Origin: Photobacterium angustum
GTDB taxonomy: Bacteria; Pseudomonadota; Gammaproteobacteria; Enterobacterales; Vibrionaceae
Length of the DNA stretch: 64,000 nucleotides
Direction of reading: 5' to 3'
Assembly (NCBI RefSeq): GCF_003026365.1
Contig: NZ_PYOM01000003.1
Span: forward strand, 186,001-250,000
The notes below the pieces were generated by a model. That model saw nothing but the letters and a program-made list of their open reading frames with translations. It was not told the origin of the DNA and made no database searches. Shown here one piece after another: positions 1 to 8,549 of the stretch (the first letter of the stretch is position 1; every line of letters starts with the position of its first letter). Position numbers and translations under genes: made by a program.

Positions 1-427
1 TAACTTCAATATGGCCTGAACGCTGGCGCTGATCACCGGTAAAAACCAAACCGCCACGAACAAAACGTTCCATTAAGTAGCGATCTGCTAAACGAATATC
101 TGATTCAAAAACATCAATAAGCTCAGCAGAAAGTGCTTTTACCGCAGAGAAGCCATCGCGAATAGTCTGGCAATAACAGGCAGAAACAACATGATGTTGA
201 AAGGTTTTAAGTGGCAGATCTTTCCACTCTGTCGTGATATTCGCACTCGTTAATACCTGTTGAGCTTGCGCTTTTTGCTCTGTACGAACAAAGAAAACAG
301 GCTTATCTCCTATAATAGACAAACGATATGGACCATTTTCTGTTTTAACCCAGAGAATGATTTCTGTTTGTCCATTAATGTCACGACTTTGGCGAGTTAA
401 GACAAAACCCGTTGTTAACGACTGCAA
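1..427 (-). CDS. polB: DNA polymerase II, N-terminal part (cut by window edge)
   Basis: Only the first ~142 codons are present; the gene runs off the left edge. PolB is the SOS-inducible B-family DNA polymerase used in replication restart and translesion synthesis. The reverse-strand translation aligns in order with E. coli PolB: FVLTRQSRD near the start, a strand pattern of N-terminal type, and RYLMERFVRGGLV around residue 125, matching the family's RYLMERF segment. The start is taken as a TTG at 427-425. It has an AGAGG ribosome site about 8 bases upstream, an in-frame stop lies a few codons further up, and no ATG occurs between. It begins 24 bp after the nucleotidyltransferase-like gene, so the two are probably co-transcribed. 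The polymerase active site is outside the window. Confidence 0.85.
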   Translation of the reverse strand, partial: MQSLTTGFVLTRQSRDINGQTEIILWVKTENGPYRLSIIGDKPVFFVRTEQKAQAQQVLTSANITTEWKDLPLKTFQHHVVSACYCQTIRDGFSAVKALSAELIDVFESDIRLADRYLMERFVRGGLVFTGDQRQRSGHIEV

Positions 428-451
428 ATAAAACCTCTGCTGTTGATATGA

Positions 452-1222
452 TCACCCGATCTTTTTTTCTATTTTTTCAAACTCTGCCACAATCCAATCA
501 CCAACATGTTCAACTAAAAACAAAGCGGCACGTTTGGGCACTTGCGGACCATTAATTAGAATTTGAATACGTTCAATATCGACTGTTTTGTAAGGATAAA
601 AATGAAGAAAGAAGTCTGCACATTGCTGTTCACTATAAGCTAAACTCGATGTGCGATGTGCCACCAGCATAAAACAACTTCGTAGCATCTTCTTACCCAC
701 CTTTCGGCACAATGCGTTATATTCTGTCACGCTTTTCGTTGCCATGATTTTACTACGACAATCCGCAAGTACCGCTTTTATATCACTATTAAACGCTTTT
801 GCTATCTCCCAACTCGGTTCAAACAAACCAAATTGTGTCGCCAAGCTATCGCCATAAAGGCATACGCTACAGTGCTTAAACCAAAAACCCCATTTAAAAA
901 TCGATGCCAGTGTCATCACTTCATCTCGCGTAACCACCGTCAGATCAACCTGAGTGATAACGTTATAACGATAGGCTATTTGTTGACAAAGTGAGTCTAA
1001 TACACGGTTTTCTGATGCCGATAATGATCTATTAACAACCAGTGTTATATTAAGATCCGAACGTTCTGTTCTCGCGCAACGAGCGGCAACACTGCCATTA
1101 AGGTATATGCTGTGTATCTGCTCTGAAAACTCAGCCTGAAATTGTTTTACCAAAGCTAATAACACTGGCATATAAGGTGCTTGAAATGGGGTTAATTCAT
1201 CAAGAACAGGTAGTCTTTTCAT
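452..1222 (-). CDS. Nucleotidyltransferase-domain-like protein
   Basis: 256 residues. Residues ~43-60 contain GSVAAR...RSDLNITLVV. This resembles the GS-x-AR-(x)n-SD-(I/L)-(D/N) nucleotide-binding motif of polymerase-beta-type nucleotidyltransferases, although the second acidic residue of the usual SDID/SDLD is an Asn here. A further acidic residue pattern, QVDLTVV, follows at ~91-97 and could supply the third carboxylate. The C-terminal half is helical and unassigned. It sits immediately upstream of polB on the same strand, an arrangement I recall from other Vibrionaceae, so a two-gene transcript is likely. Substrate unknown. The altered SDLN could mean reduced catalysis; that is inference. 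Confidence 0.6.
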   Translation of the reverse strand: MKRLPVLDELTPFQAPYMPVLLALVKQFQAEFSEQIHSIYLNGSVAARCARTERSDLNITLVVNRSLSASENRVLDSLCQQIAYRYNVITQVDLTVVTRDEVMTLASIFKWGFWFKHCSVCLYGDSLATQFGLFEPSWEIAKAFNSDIKAVLADCRSKIMATKSVTEYNALCRKVGKKMLRSCFMLVAHRTSSLAYSEQQCADFFLHFYPYKTVDIERIQILINGPQVPKRAALFLVEHVGDWIVAEFEKIEKKIG

Positions 1223-1462
1223 TACAAATACAACTCATAGACAGCTTCAATCCGTAAAAACAGCAATAACAAATCGTAATAAAAATGTAGATTTTTATGC
1301 TTTATTCTCTCTATATACTACCAAATTCAACCTATCGATAGTAAAAACTCAAAATCGCTGTTTTTCTGCTTAAATTTTCATTCAAACTATCATAGGCATC
1401 GCTTCTTACTGCGGTTTTAGTATAATCACCACTCTTACAAACAAAGAGACAGATCTTAATCT

Positions 1463-1789
1463 ATGGAAACTCAAAACCTGATTTCTTACGATGACGTTAT
1501 CGATGCGGCATACGATATTTTCTTAGAAATGGCACAAGATAACTTAGAGCCAGCAGACGTATTATTATTCACTGCACAATTTGAAGATCGTGGTGCAGCT
1601 GAAATCGTTGAAACACGTGATGACTGGGCAGAACACGCTGGTTTTGATGTGGATAAAGAGCTTTTTGCTGAAGTTATCATTGGTCTTGTTAACGAAGAAA
1701 ACGATGAACTAGATGACGTGTTTGCACGCATGCTAATCAGCCGTGATCCTGAAAACAAAGGCTGTCATATTTTATGGAAACGCGATTAG
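1463..1789 (+). CDS. yciU: dsDNA-mimic protein, HI1450/YciU family
   Basis: 108 residues, the usual length for the UPF0263/HI1450 family. The protein is extremely acidic, with runs such as EENDELDD and many D/E throughout. In the family this imitates the phosphate surface of double-stranded DNA and binds DNA-binding proteins such as HU. Family landmarks seen are YDDVIDAAYDIFLEMA at the N-terminus and ISRDPENKGCHILWKRD at the C-terminus. It starts at ATG 1463 after AAGAGACAG. It is a single gene, divergent from the nucleotidyltransferase-like gene and convergent with emrD, with which it shares a terminator. Confidence 0.88.
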   Translation: METQNLISYDDVIDAAYDIFLEMAQDNLEPADVLLFTAQFEDRGAAEIVETRDDWAEHAGFDVDKELFAEVIIGLVNEENDELDDVFARMLISRDPENKGCHILWKRD

Positions 1790-1807
1790 ACATCGTATTC
1801 CTGATAT

Positions 1808-1858
1808 AAAAAAGGCGATATCAACATCTTTTCAATTGATGTGATATCGCCTTTTTTT
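1808..1858. terminator. Bidirectional intrinsic terminator between yciU and emrD
   Basis: A/T-flanked stem with arms AAAAAGGCGATATCA and TGATATCGCCTTTTT. An inner ACATC/GATGT extension gives a long hairpin. It lies between the convergent stops of yciU (1789) and emrD (1885). Confidence 0.85.
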
Positions 1859-1884
1859 ACTTTCACAAAAATAATAGAGCTTAA

Positions 1885-3099
1885 TTAACTCGCCAGTATA
1901 GTGATGTCGTGTTTCTCACTACGTCGAATCCACACCAAACTCAACACGACAATAATTGCCATTACTGAAAGTACAGCACCTAAGTTAAACTGACTTTGCG
2001 CACTCATTGCTGATGCAGCTAGTGTCGCTAAACCTGCGCCTAAATTCTGAAGCCCACCAAGCACAGCTCCAGCTGTACCAGCATGATGCGGAAACGGCTG
2101 AATTGCTAATGTGGTAGCGGCAGGAAATAAAACGCCAGCCCCAATAAAATAAATAAACGCACCACCAATTAAACTAGTAACTGTTACCAGCCCTTCCATA
2201 CCTGGAATAATAATCGTAATTGCGCCTGTAAGTAATGCAAACATCCCCAAGAATAAAACGCGGTTTGTGCCTAATCGCTTCATCAGTTTATTTGAGCCCC
2301 AAGAACCCAATAAATAACCCGGTAAAGGCACAATGAATAGCCAGCTGACGGTACTCGGATCAAGTTTTAATACACTACCCAGTAATACCCCTGCTGATGC
2401 TTCAAACGTAGCGACACCTGCAAATGTGGCAATTAAACACACCACATAACCTTGGAAACGACGATTAGATAATACATAACGATAACTTACCCATACTCGC
2501 TCCGCTCGACGATTTTCTAAGGGTAATGTTTCGCCAAAAGAACGCATTAAGGCGAGCGTTACAAGTGCGCCAAAACCTAATAGGAAAATATAGATAGATT
2601 CCCAGCCTAGGTGTTCTGATAAATAGCCACCTAATACTGGTGCGATCAATGGAGAGAAGATCACCCCCATACTGACTAAACTATTTACTTTATGTAAGTC
2701 ATCACCGTCATAACAATCGCGTGTAACTGTTCGGCTCATTGCACCACTTGTACCAGTACCCATACCTTGAATAAAACTAGCAAGTAGTAGTACATCAAAA
2801 CTTGGGGCAACTAACGCAATAGCAGTACCGATCAAGAAAATGACCATACCGCTGATCATTACGGGACGTCGACCAATACGATCAGATAACGGCCCATAAA
2901 CAAACTGCGATAAACCATAAGGAATTAAATACGCGGCCATCACTGCCTGTAAAGAAGCAGCTCTAACACCAAAGAACGTCGCCATTTCTGGAATTGCTGG
3001 GACGTACATTGTTTGGGTCATTTGCCCAACAGCAATAAAAATAATAAGTAAGAATAGGAACTTACCCATATTCGAAGACGATTGCTTAACCACAACCAT
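1885..3099 (-). CDS. emrD: Multidrug efflux MFS transporter, EmrD type
   Basis: 404 residues with about 12 hydrophobic segments, an inner-membrane proton-driven drug exporter of the major facilitator superfamily (DHA1). The N-terminal region AVGQMTQTMYVPAIPEMA aligns well with E. coli EmrD. The MFS motif A loop GPLSDRIGRRPVM follows TM2, and GMGTGTSGAMSRTVTRD matches the EmrD family segment GMGTG...ARTLPRD. The C-terminal half has GAGVLFPAATTLA and AGTAGAVLGGLQNLG, also EmrD-like. It is transcribed alone. Substrates in this organism cannot be read from sequence. Confidence 0.85.
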   Translation of the reverse strand: MVVVKQSSSNMGKFLFLLIIFIAVGQMTQTMYVPAIPEMATFFGVRAASLQAVMAAYLIPYGLSQFVYGPLSDRIGRRPVMISGMVIFLIGTAIALVAPSFDVLLLASFIQGMGTGTSGAMSRTVTRDCYDGDDLHKVNSLVSMGVIFSPLIAPVLGGYLSEHLGWESIYIFLLGFGALVTLALMRSFGETLPLENRRAERVWVSYRYVLSNRRFQGYVVCLIATFAGVATFEASAGVLLGSVLKLDPSTVSWLFIVPLPGYLLGSWGSNKLMKRLGTNRVLFLGMFALLTGAITIIIPGMEGLVTVTSLIGGAFIYFIGAGVLFPAATTLAIQPFPHHAGTAGAVLGGLQNLGAGLATLAASAMSAQSQFNLGAVLSVMAIIVVLSLVWIRRSEKHDITILAS

Positions 3100-3384
3100 T
3101 ACCCTCAGACAGAATAATATTTCATAAAGAACCCGATAAAATTAAAAACGAGCTCAACAAACAGAATAAAATTCTAATTTAACAATAAATATTGAATACA
3201 ACATTCAATATAAATTCTTATATTAGAACCTATGACTAAATTTAAGACGAGATGTTAATCCTGATGCTGGATTAAGACAAGAAGATATTGCTTGATTTAG
3301 CACGAATAAAATTTGAATTTGGATTACATTTTCTAATGTGTAAGTGTGGGGAATATTGTTTAGAAAAATTGTACATATACAAAA

Positions 3385-3415
3385 AAGCCCTGCGAGCAAT
3401 ACAGGGCTTATTTTT
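3385..3415 (-). terminator. Intrinsic terminator downstream of ribA
   Basis: Stem AAGCCCTG / CAGGGCTT with a 9-base loop, with a T tract when read on the minus strand. It starts 15 bp past the ribA stop. The 280 bp between here and the emrD start hold no gene I can support. Confidence 0.8.
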
Positions 3416-3429
3416 ACGAACAATACGGC

Positions 3430-4029
3430 TTAATTTTCGAAATTAAAGCGATGATGACCATGACTTGCTTTGGTTTTAAGGTAACTTTCATTACCATCTT
3501 TCACATGCGCTTTAGTACCAACAACTTCAACAATATTGATACCATTTTCGCTTAATTCACGAATCTTTTTAGGGTTATTAGTAACAAGTCGAATCTCAGT
3601 TAAACCCAGTGCTTTCAACATATATGCCGCTTCACTGAAATCACGTAAATCGTCACCAAAACCGAGATGATTGTTCGCTTCATATGTGTTCATACCTTCA
3701 CTTTGAAGCTTATAAGCATCAATTTTATTGTACAAACCAATACCACGGCCTTCTTGACGAAGATAAAGAATAATACCGCCTAACTCACCCATCTTTTCAA
3801 TAGTTTCATCTAACTGTTCACCACAGTCACATCGAGATGAGTGGAAGACATCACCAGTTAAACATTCAGAATGCATACGCACCAAGGGTGCTATTGTTTT
3901 ATCTGCATCTTTAAAAATAACGGCAACGTGTTCTTTACCAGACTCAAGCCCATTGAACGAAAGCAAATCTGCAGGAATATTGCTTTTTAAACCAACTTTA
4001 AAAGGCACTCTCGCCCTAACATTTACCAT
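3430..4029 (-). CDS. ribA: GTP cyclohydrolase II
   Basis: 199 residues. It catalyses the first step of riboflavin synthesis, GTP to 2,5-diamino-6-ribosylamino-pyrimidinone 5'-phosphate plus formate and PPi. The zinc site [20 protein letters not shown] is complete: three cysteines in the C-x10-C-x-C spacing. The catalytic segment [15 protein letters not shown] follows, then [10 protein letters not shown] and a C-terminal [17 protein letters not shown]. The start is placed at 4029, not at the upstream ATG at 4044, because AGGAAG sits 3-8 bases before 4029. Sequence divergence from E. coli RibA is noticeable, so it may be a second, accessory RibA. A Zur-like operator overlapping a -10 box lies about 220 bp upstream, suggesting induction under zinc limitation. 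Confidence 0.88.
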   Translation of the reverse strand: MVNVRARVPFKVGLKSNIPADLLSFNGLESGKEHVAVIFKDADKTIAPLVRMHSECLTGDVFHSSRCDCGEQLDETIEKMGELGGIILYLRQEGRGIGLYNKIDAYKLQSEGMNTYEANNHLGFGDDLRDFSEAAYMLKALGLTEIRLVTNNPKKIRELSENGINIVEVVGTKAHVKDGNESYLKTKASHGHHRFNFEN

Positions 4030-4245
4030 ATTCTTCCTAAGCATTTGCTAATACTCAATCATAAGGAATGTTATTGCTTATGATGACTATCGACTTAATT
4101 TCAACCTGTGAATAATAGCGAAAATTACCACATGACAACAGTGCTGCGCTTTAAACAAAGATAATACGTGATTAATCGTTTAAAAAGATCACCAACAGGT
4201 TAAATTTATCGTACTGTGCAGCAGGAGCTCACGTATGCTACTATT

Positions 4246-4268
4246 AATATGTTATATTATAACACATC
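4246..4268 (-). promoter_or_regulatory. Putative Zur box overlapping a ribA promoter
   Basis: Perfect odd palindrome TGTTATA-T-TATAACA at 4250-4264, matching 18 of the 22 defined positions of the gammaproteobacterial Zur consensus as I remember it (ATGTTATA-N-TATAACAT core). Read toward ribA it contains TATAAT (4261-4256). An upstream ATTGCT/TTGCTT at 15-16 bases could act as -35. The arrangement fits direct repression by Zur-Zn of a transcript with a leader of roughly 200 nt. Confidence 0.6.
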
Positions 4269-4296
4269 TAATACCTAAGCAATTTGCTCGACTATT

Positions 4297-5574
4297 TTAT
4301 AGGTTATCAGCTAACGTCATCAATTTAGATAAAATCACATCTCCAGCAACACCTAAGCCATTATGTTCATATTCATTAGTCACCCATACTTTAGCGTGAT
4401 TTAATCCTGCCACTGTTTGGCAACTTAAATCATAATCAACATACATATCATCAACATAGACAGCAGCAACAACGGGAACGGTATTGTTCACTAATTGCTG
4501 AGCATCATATAAGTTAAACCAATCATCTTTGGCTGCAAGTAACTCTGCCGCAACTTTTAGTGGTTGTAAGCAATGCAGTTGATCGAACATCCACGGGTAG
4601 ACCATCTCCCCAGTGAAGAAGAAATCTTCTCCCTTTGCGTAATTAAACTGTGGGTATTCACTACGTACACGTTGTGCTGACCAGTTCGATGCTTCATGTT
4701 GGCAATAGATAGATTCATGCAAAATCGCGTAGATAGGATTTGTCTGATAGCTTTGCTCTAACAACATTTGGTTTAAAAAGCTGTAGCTCAACTCAGGTTT
4801 ACCACCAACGTCAATAAAAGCTTCATCAAGAATGTAGTACATGGCTAAATCACCACCACCTCGACCTAAATTAATCCCCCACAGTTGGAATTGTTCAACA
4901 GTAAAACGTTGGCCATTAGGTAACCGAACGTCATTGTCCAATAAGAAATTAGCAATATCGACACATTGCTGTTGTGCATTTGGAAAGCGCGTAAAGAAAC
5001 CATTATTTTTAGCGAGTACACGTTTATAAGTAGCACGATAAACGTTATCAGCATGCCCTGTGATCGGCGGAATACCTCCGGTTAAATAAGCACGTGTTAA
5101 TGACTCAGGGTAATAAGATAAATAATGCAATGCGCAGAACCCACCAAAGCTTTGCCCTAAAATTGCCCATTGTTTAATATTTAATGCTTCACGAATAAAT
5201 TCAGCATCTTTGACAATATTATTAGCGCGAAAATAGCTTAAATATTCTGTTTGCTGCTCTGACGTTTTATCAGACAATGTTTGATGAGAAATCGGAGAGC
5301 TTTTCCCTGTGCCTCGTTGATCAAGCAGTAATACGCGGTATTTCGTTAATGCTTGCTTAAGCCAACCTGAATTGCTCGTCGGGCGGGGTGATGGAAATCC
5401 AGGTCCACCTTGTAAATAAACTAACCACGGCAAATTATCATGTTCGTGGTTTTGCTTCACTACTTCCCTAGCATAAACCGTAATTTTTTCTTGATGAGAA
5501 TCATTATAATTCAGCGGAACAGAAAACAAATGTGATTTAAATAATAAGCCATCAGTTTTATATATTTTTTGCAT
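4297..5574 (-). CDS. Alpha/beta hydrolase, proline iminopeptidase-like (S33)
   Basis: 425 residues, cytosolic (no signal peptide). The S33 features are clear: GGPGFPSPRP oxyanion-hole segment at ~55, LLLDQRGTGKSSP at ~85-97, and the nucleophile elbow GQSFGG at ~142-147 with Ser as nucleophile. An acidic residue around YVDDMYVDYD and a His in YEHNGLG near the C-terminus can complete the triad. The family releases N-terminal proline or other residues from peptides. Length and motifs match the longer prolyl aminopeptidase subfamily. It is a single gene; no terminator is evident before ribA downstream. Confidence 0.8.
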   Translation of the reverse strand: MQKIYKTDGLLFKSHLFSVPLNYNDSHQEKITVYAREVVKQNHEHDNLPWLVYLQGGPGFPSPRPTSNSGWLKQALTKYRVLLLDQRGTGKSSPISHQTLSDKTSEQQTEYLSYFRANNIVKDAEFIREALNIKQWAILGQSFGGFCALHYLSYYPESLTRAYLTGGIPPITGHADNVYRATYKRVLAKNNGFFTRFPNAQQQCVDIANFLLDNDVRLPNGQRFTVEQFQLWGINLGRGGGDLAMYYILDEAFIDVGGKPELSYSFLNQMLLEQSYQTNPIYAILHESIYCQHEASNWSAQRVRSEYPQFNYAKGEDFFFTGEMVYPWMFDQLHCLQPLKVAAELLAAKDDWFNLYDAQQLVNNTVPVVAAVYVDDMYVDYDLSCQTVAGLNHAKVWVTNEYEHNGLGVAGDVILSKLMTLADNL

Positions 5575-5762
5575 TTACTTTAACTCCATTATTAAGTTAA
5601 TTAATAATACAATATTTAACACAAGGTTATATAAGCGTTAAAATATATAACTACAAGTGCTAATTTTACAGTTATTCATTCTATAAGTGTATTTATATTT
5701 GAAACAAACAGCTTAAAAATAATAGAATATACCTAATTAGAATCGATGGTGATTTCAATATT

Positions 5763-7340
5763 ATGAATAACAATTTATTACTTCGTTGGAAGCAACCTTT
5801 AATCGTTTTTATTTTAGGTTTTTGCTTAATATTTCTAATGCAGAATGTATTAAAAGTTGTTTTATTTCAGTATGAACTTTATCACCGTGTCAATTTAAAG
5901 AATAAAATTGTAGAGCCATCGAGTCTACTATTAGATACAGGTATGAAAACGTTAGATTCTGATCTTTACCTGCCTGAACATGAAGGAATTATTGCTATAA
6001 ACGGTATGGAAAAGTTGATACCAAAACTCACTTTTACCTGTTCAAAGCATGATATTAAAGAGATGAGAATAGCGAATGACATGTCTACTAATATCACTTT
6101 TTTGGGGTTAATCACGCCAGATACGAGTTGTTCAATATATGGCCTTCATTCGCCGATTAATGCTAGTTATGACAGCAAAAATGCAATTACACTAGATAAC
6201 TACACCATTACTCCATACTTAGGTAGTCGAATTAAAATTATTCGACATTTTCCTAACAATAGTTACCTAATGACAATCACTGATCCGTTAAATCGTCAAC
6301 TGTATTTTAATAATACCGACGAACGTAATGTTGTTATTTTTCTTGGCTATAAAGATAAGAGAATTGATATTCAATCAAAAATAAATACCAATAACCACTA
6401 TCATAAATTCACAGAAAAGCTCAGTGATAATATTTACATCGATGTCTATGTTACACCTAAAGGCTTAACCGATATTGTGCATTCTGAACTTGATCTCGTA
6501 AACACTTTCCTTGGCATTTTGATCTTTATCATTTGTTTGTTTTTATGGTTACGTCCTCAACAGCGAACGATTACGATGGCTATTGAACGAGGAATTAAGA
6601 AAAAAGAATTCATACCGTATTATCAACCTATTATCAATTCAGTAACAGGTTCTATTATCGGTTGTGAGAGCTTAATTAGATGGTGTAAAGCAAATGGTGA
6701 AATTATTTCTCCTGCTATTTTTATCGATATTGCCGAACAGAATAAACAAATTTACGAGATCACTGATCTTCTGATATCACAAGTTACCAATGATATTACA
6801 AAACTAAATAATATTAGTGATGATTTTTTTATCGGTATAAATGTTGTCCCACGCCAACTTCAAAATCAAACATTTGCAACAAAACTACTGAATACTCTTT
6901 CAGCAAATAAAGTACCTAATCATCGTATTTCGATAGAAGTGACAGAGCGTACCCCTTTTACGGATTTAGCATCGGCAAAAGCCGTAATGCAACGCCTTGT
7001 TGATAACCATATAGGCATAAAATTAGATGACGCAGGAACAGGTTTCGGTGGTTTTAGCTACTTTCAAGAGTTACCTATTAACACTTTAAAAATTGACAAA
7101 ATGTTTATTGATACAATCGGTACTTGTGACGTTAAAGCTAATATTTTAAACGCTATAATTAGCTTTGGAAAAGAAGCAAAATTAACGATGATTGCTGAAG
7201 GTGTAGAAACACTAGAGCAAGTTAATTATCTAAAAACCCAAGGTATATTTCTAATTCAAGGTTTCTTTTATGCAAAGCCAATGCCCTTTTCTGATTTAGA
7301 GAGATATATTGATAACAATATTAAAAAAGATAAACATTAG
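5763..7340 (+). CDS. Membrane-anchored EAL-domain c-di-GMP phosphodiesterase (CSS-like sensor)
   Basis: 525 residues. One TM segment at ~13-34, then a periplasmic domain of ~210 residues with paired cysteines (TCSKHD, TSCSIYG) resembling the CSS-motif sensor domain. A second TM (~FLGILIFIICLFLWL) follows, then a cytoplasmic EAL domain from ~285. Catalytic motifs are mostly kept: YYQP, ESLIRW (E of EAL present), INVVPRQL, EVTERTP, KLDDAGTGFGG (usual DDFGTG), LKIDKMFID, IAEGVET and QGFFYAKP. Known CSS-EAL proteins hydrolyse c-di-GMP and respond to periplasmic thiol redox; here that is inference. Transcribed alone. Its AT content is higher than the neighbours'. Confidence 0.82.
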   Translation: MNNNLLLRWKQPLIVFILGFCLIFLMQNVLKVVLFQYELYHRVNLKNKIVEPSSLLLDTGMKTLDSDLYLPEHEGIIAINGMEKLIPKLTFTCSKHDIKEMRIANDMSTNITFLGLITPDTSCSIYGLHSPINASYDSKNAITLDNYTITPYLGSRIKIIRHFPNNSYLMTITDPLNRQLYFNNTDERNVVIFLGYKDKRIDIQSKINTNNHYHKFTEKLSDNIYIDVYVTPKGLTDIVHSELDLVNTFLGILIFIICLFLWLRPQQRTITMAIERGIKKKEFIPYYQPIINSVTGSIIGCESLIRWCKANGEIISPAIFIDIAEQNKQIYEITDLLISQVTNDITKLNNISDDFFIGINVVPRQLQNQTFATKLLNTLSANKVPNHRISIEVTERTPFTDLASAKAVMQRLVDNHIGIKLDDAGTGFGGFSYFQELPINTLKIDKMFIDTIGTCDVKANILNAIISFGKEAKLTMIAEGVETLEQVNYLKTQGIFLIQGFFYAKPMPFSDLERYIDNNIKKDKH

Positions 7341-7791
7341 AGACTTATGAGAATAAAATGATATTTATTCTCATTCAATTCTTTCATATTTGAAATCTTT
7401 ATTCTTTTTTTTAAATTACACAGTATAAAATTAAAAGAGTATATTTATACTATCAACGATGTAGATAATTATATCTTTATATCGTTTGCCATAAATAATA
7501 AATTTATGGCGGGAGATGATGTTCCTCCTTCAACCGCCTTTCAATAAAGGATAATGACGTCTAACAACATTCGACTCTAAATCGTCGAGGACCGTGTATT
7601 TGTTAAAATGGTTAATTATAATTTTAATTAGTTATAATAATTTTTGCATTCGGCGCGTTGTTATTTCATTTTTGTCCTCTTCTATTTTCTGCTCGATAAA
7701 GAATTATCAATTCAACACGGCTGAGCGTTATACAACTCTTCCCTACTCTGAGTTTTATAATTAGTAACGCGGTGTCTAGTGAGGCAGAGCA
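7341..7791. other. Long intergenic leader upstream of the NifU-like gene
   Basis: About 450 bp without a convincing ORF. The first 150 bp are AT-rich. From ~7505 there is a GC-containing block with pairing potential, annotated separately. The last 100 bp precede the NifU-like start with GAGG as ribosome site. An AT-rich run at 7600-7645 could hold a promoter, but I cannot place it. Confidence 0.4.
7506..7600 (+). promoter_or_regulatory. Candidate structured leader RNA
   Basis: GGCGG (7508-7512) can pair with CCGCC (7534-7538), enclosing GGAG/CTCC-type pairing around GATGATGTTCCTCCTT. Then come a small TTT...AAA hairpin and a second block with ATCGTCGAGGACC. The composition and order look like a folded cis-regulatory RNA and stand out from the AT-rich surroundings. 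I cannot match it to a named riboswitch class. Confidence 0.25.
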
Positions 7792-8484
7792 ATGCAATAC
7801 TCAACTGAAGTACAAAATATGTGTCCTATCTCTCGTGGTCCACATCACGAGTCTGCACCCATTCCTGTTGAAGGTCGTTGGGTACAACCTAAAGATGTTA
7901 TTGCAATTTCTGGTGTTAGCCACGGTTGTGGTACTTGTGCACCACAACAAGGTGCTGCAAAACTAACTTTAAACGTGAAAAATGGCATCATCGAAGAAGC
8001 ATTAATCGAAACTATCGGTTGTTCAGGTATGACTCACTCTGCGGCAATGGCTTCAGAAATCATCACTGGCAAAACTATCCTTGAAGCACTAAACACAGAC
8101 CTTGTTTGTGATGCTATCAACGTTGCAATGCGTGAAATCTTCCTTCAATACGTTTACGGTCGTACGCAAACGGCTTTCTCTTTAGACGGTCTTCCAATTG
8201 GTGCTGGTCTAGAAGATCTTGGAAAAGGTTTACGTAGCCAAGTAGGTACGCATTACGGTACTCGTGAAAAAGGCCCTCGTTACATGGAGATGGCTGAAGG
8301 TTACGTTACTAAAATTGCACTTGATGACAACGACGAAATCATCGGCTACCGCTTTGTTAACATTGGTAAGATGATGGAATCAATCGGTAAAGGTGTTCCA
8401 GCAGATCAAGCAATGGAACAAGCAACAGGTCAATATGGTCGTTTTGACGAAGCGGTTCGCACAATCGATCCTCGTCACGAATAA
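7792..8484 (+). CDS. NifU/IscU-like iron-sulfur cluster scaffold protein
   Basis: 230 residues. The N-terminal and central part is NifU-like, with the three conserved cysteines: VSHGCGTC at ~43-46, ETIGCSGM at ~79 and TDLVCDA at ~105. Such proteins assemble [2Fe-2S]/[4Fe-4S] clusters for transfer to target proteins. The C-terminus (~150-230) is an extension of the type found in a subfamily of anaerobic bacteria. The start is ATG 7792 with GAGG 8 bases upstream. The gene following by 65 bp encodes a GGGtGRT-family protein, and the two form a pair that I know from clostridia and other anaerobes. The partner's function is unknown. Confidence 0.78.
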   Translation: MQYSTEVQNMCPISRGPHHESAPIPVEGRWVQPKDVIAISGVSHGCGTCAPQQGAAKLTLNVKNGIIEEALIETIGCSGMTHSAAMASEIITGKTILEALNTDLVCDAINVAMREIFLQYVYGRTQTAFSLDGLPIGAGLEDLGKGLRSQVGTHYGTREKGPRYMEMAEGYVTKIALDDNDEIIGYRFVNIGKMMESIGKGVPADQAMEQATGQYGRFDEAVRTIDPRHE

Positions 8485-8549
8485 TCAGCCAAGCTGTTAT
8501 CCATATATTTAATTACACCTAATTTGCTAAATTTATTGAGGATTTTATC

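Noticed and set aside
3223..3423. 66-codon minus-strand ORF downstream of ribA
   Set aside because: It starts inside the ribA terminator and has no ribosome site; a chance frame.
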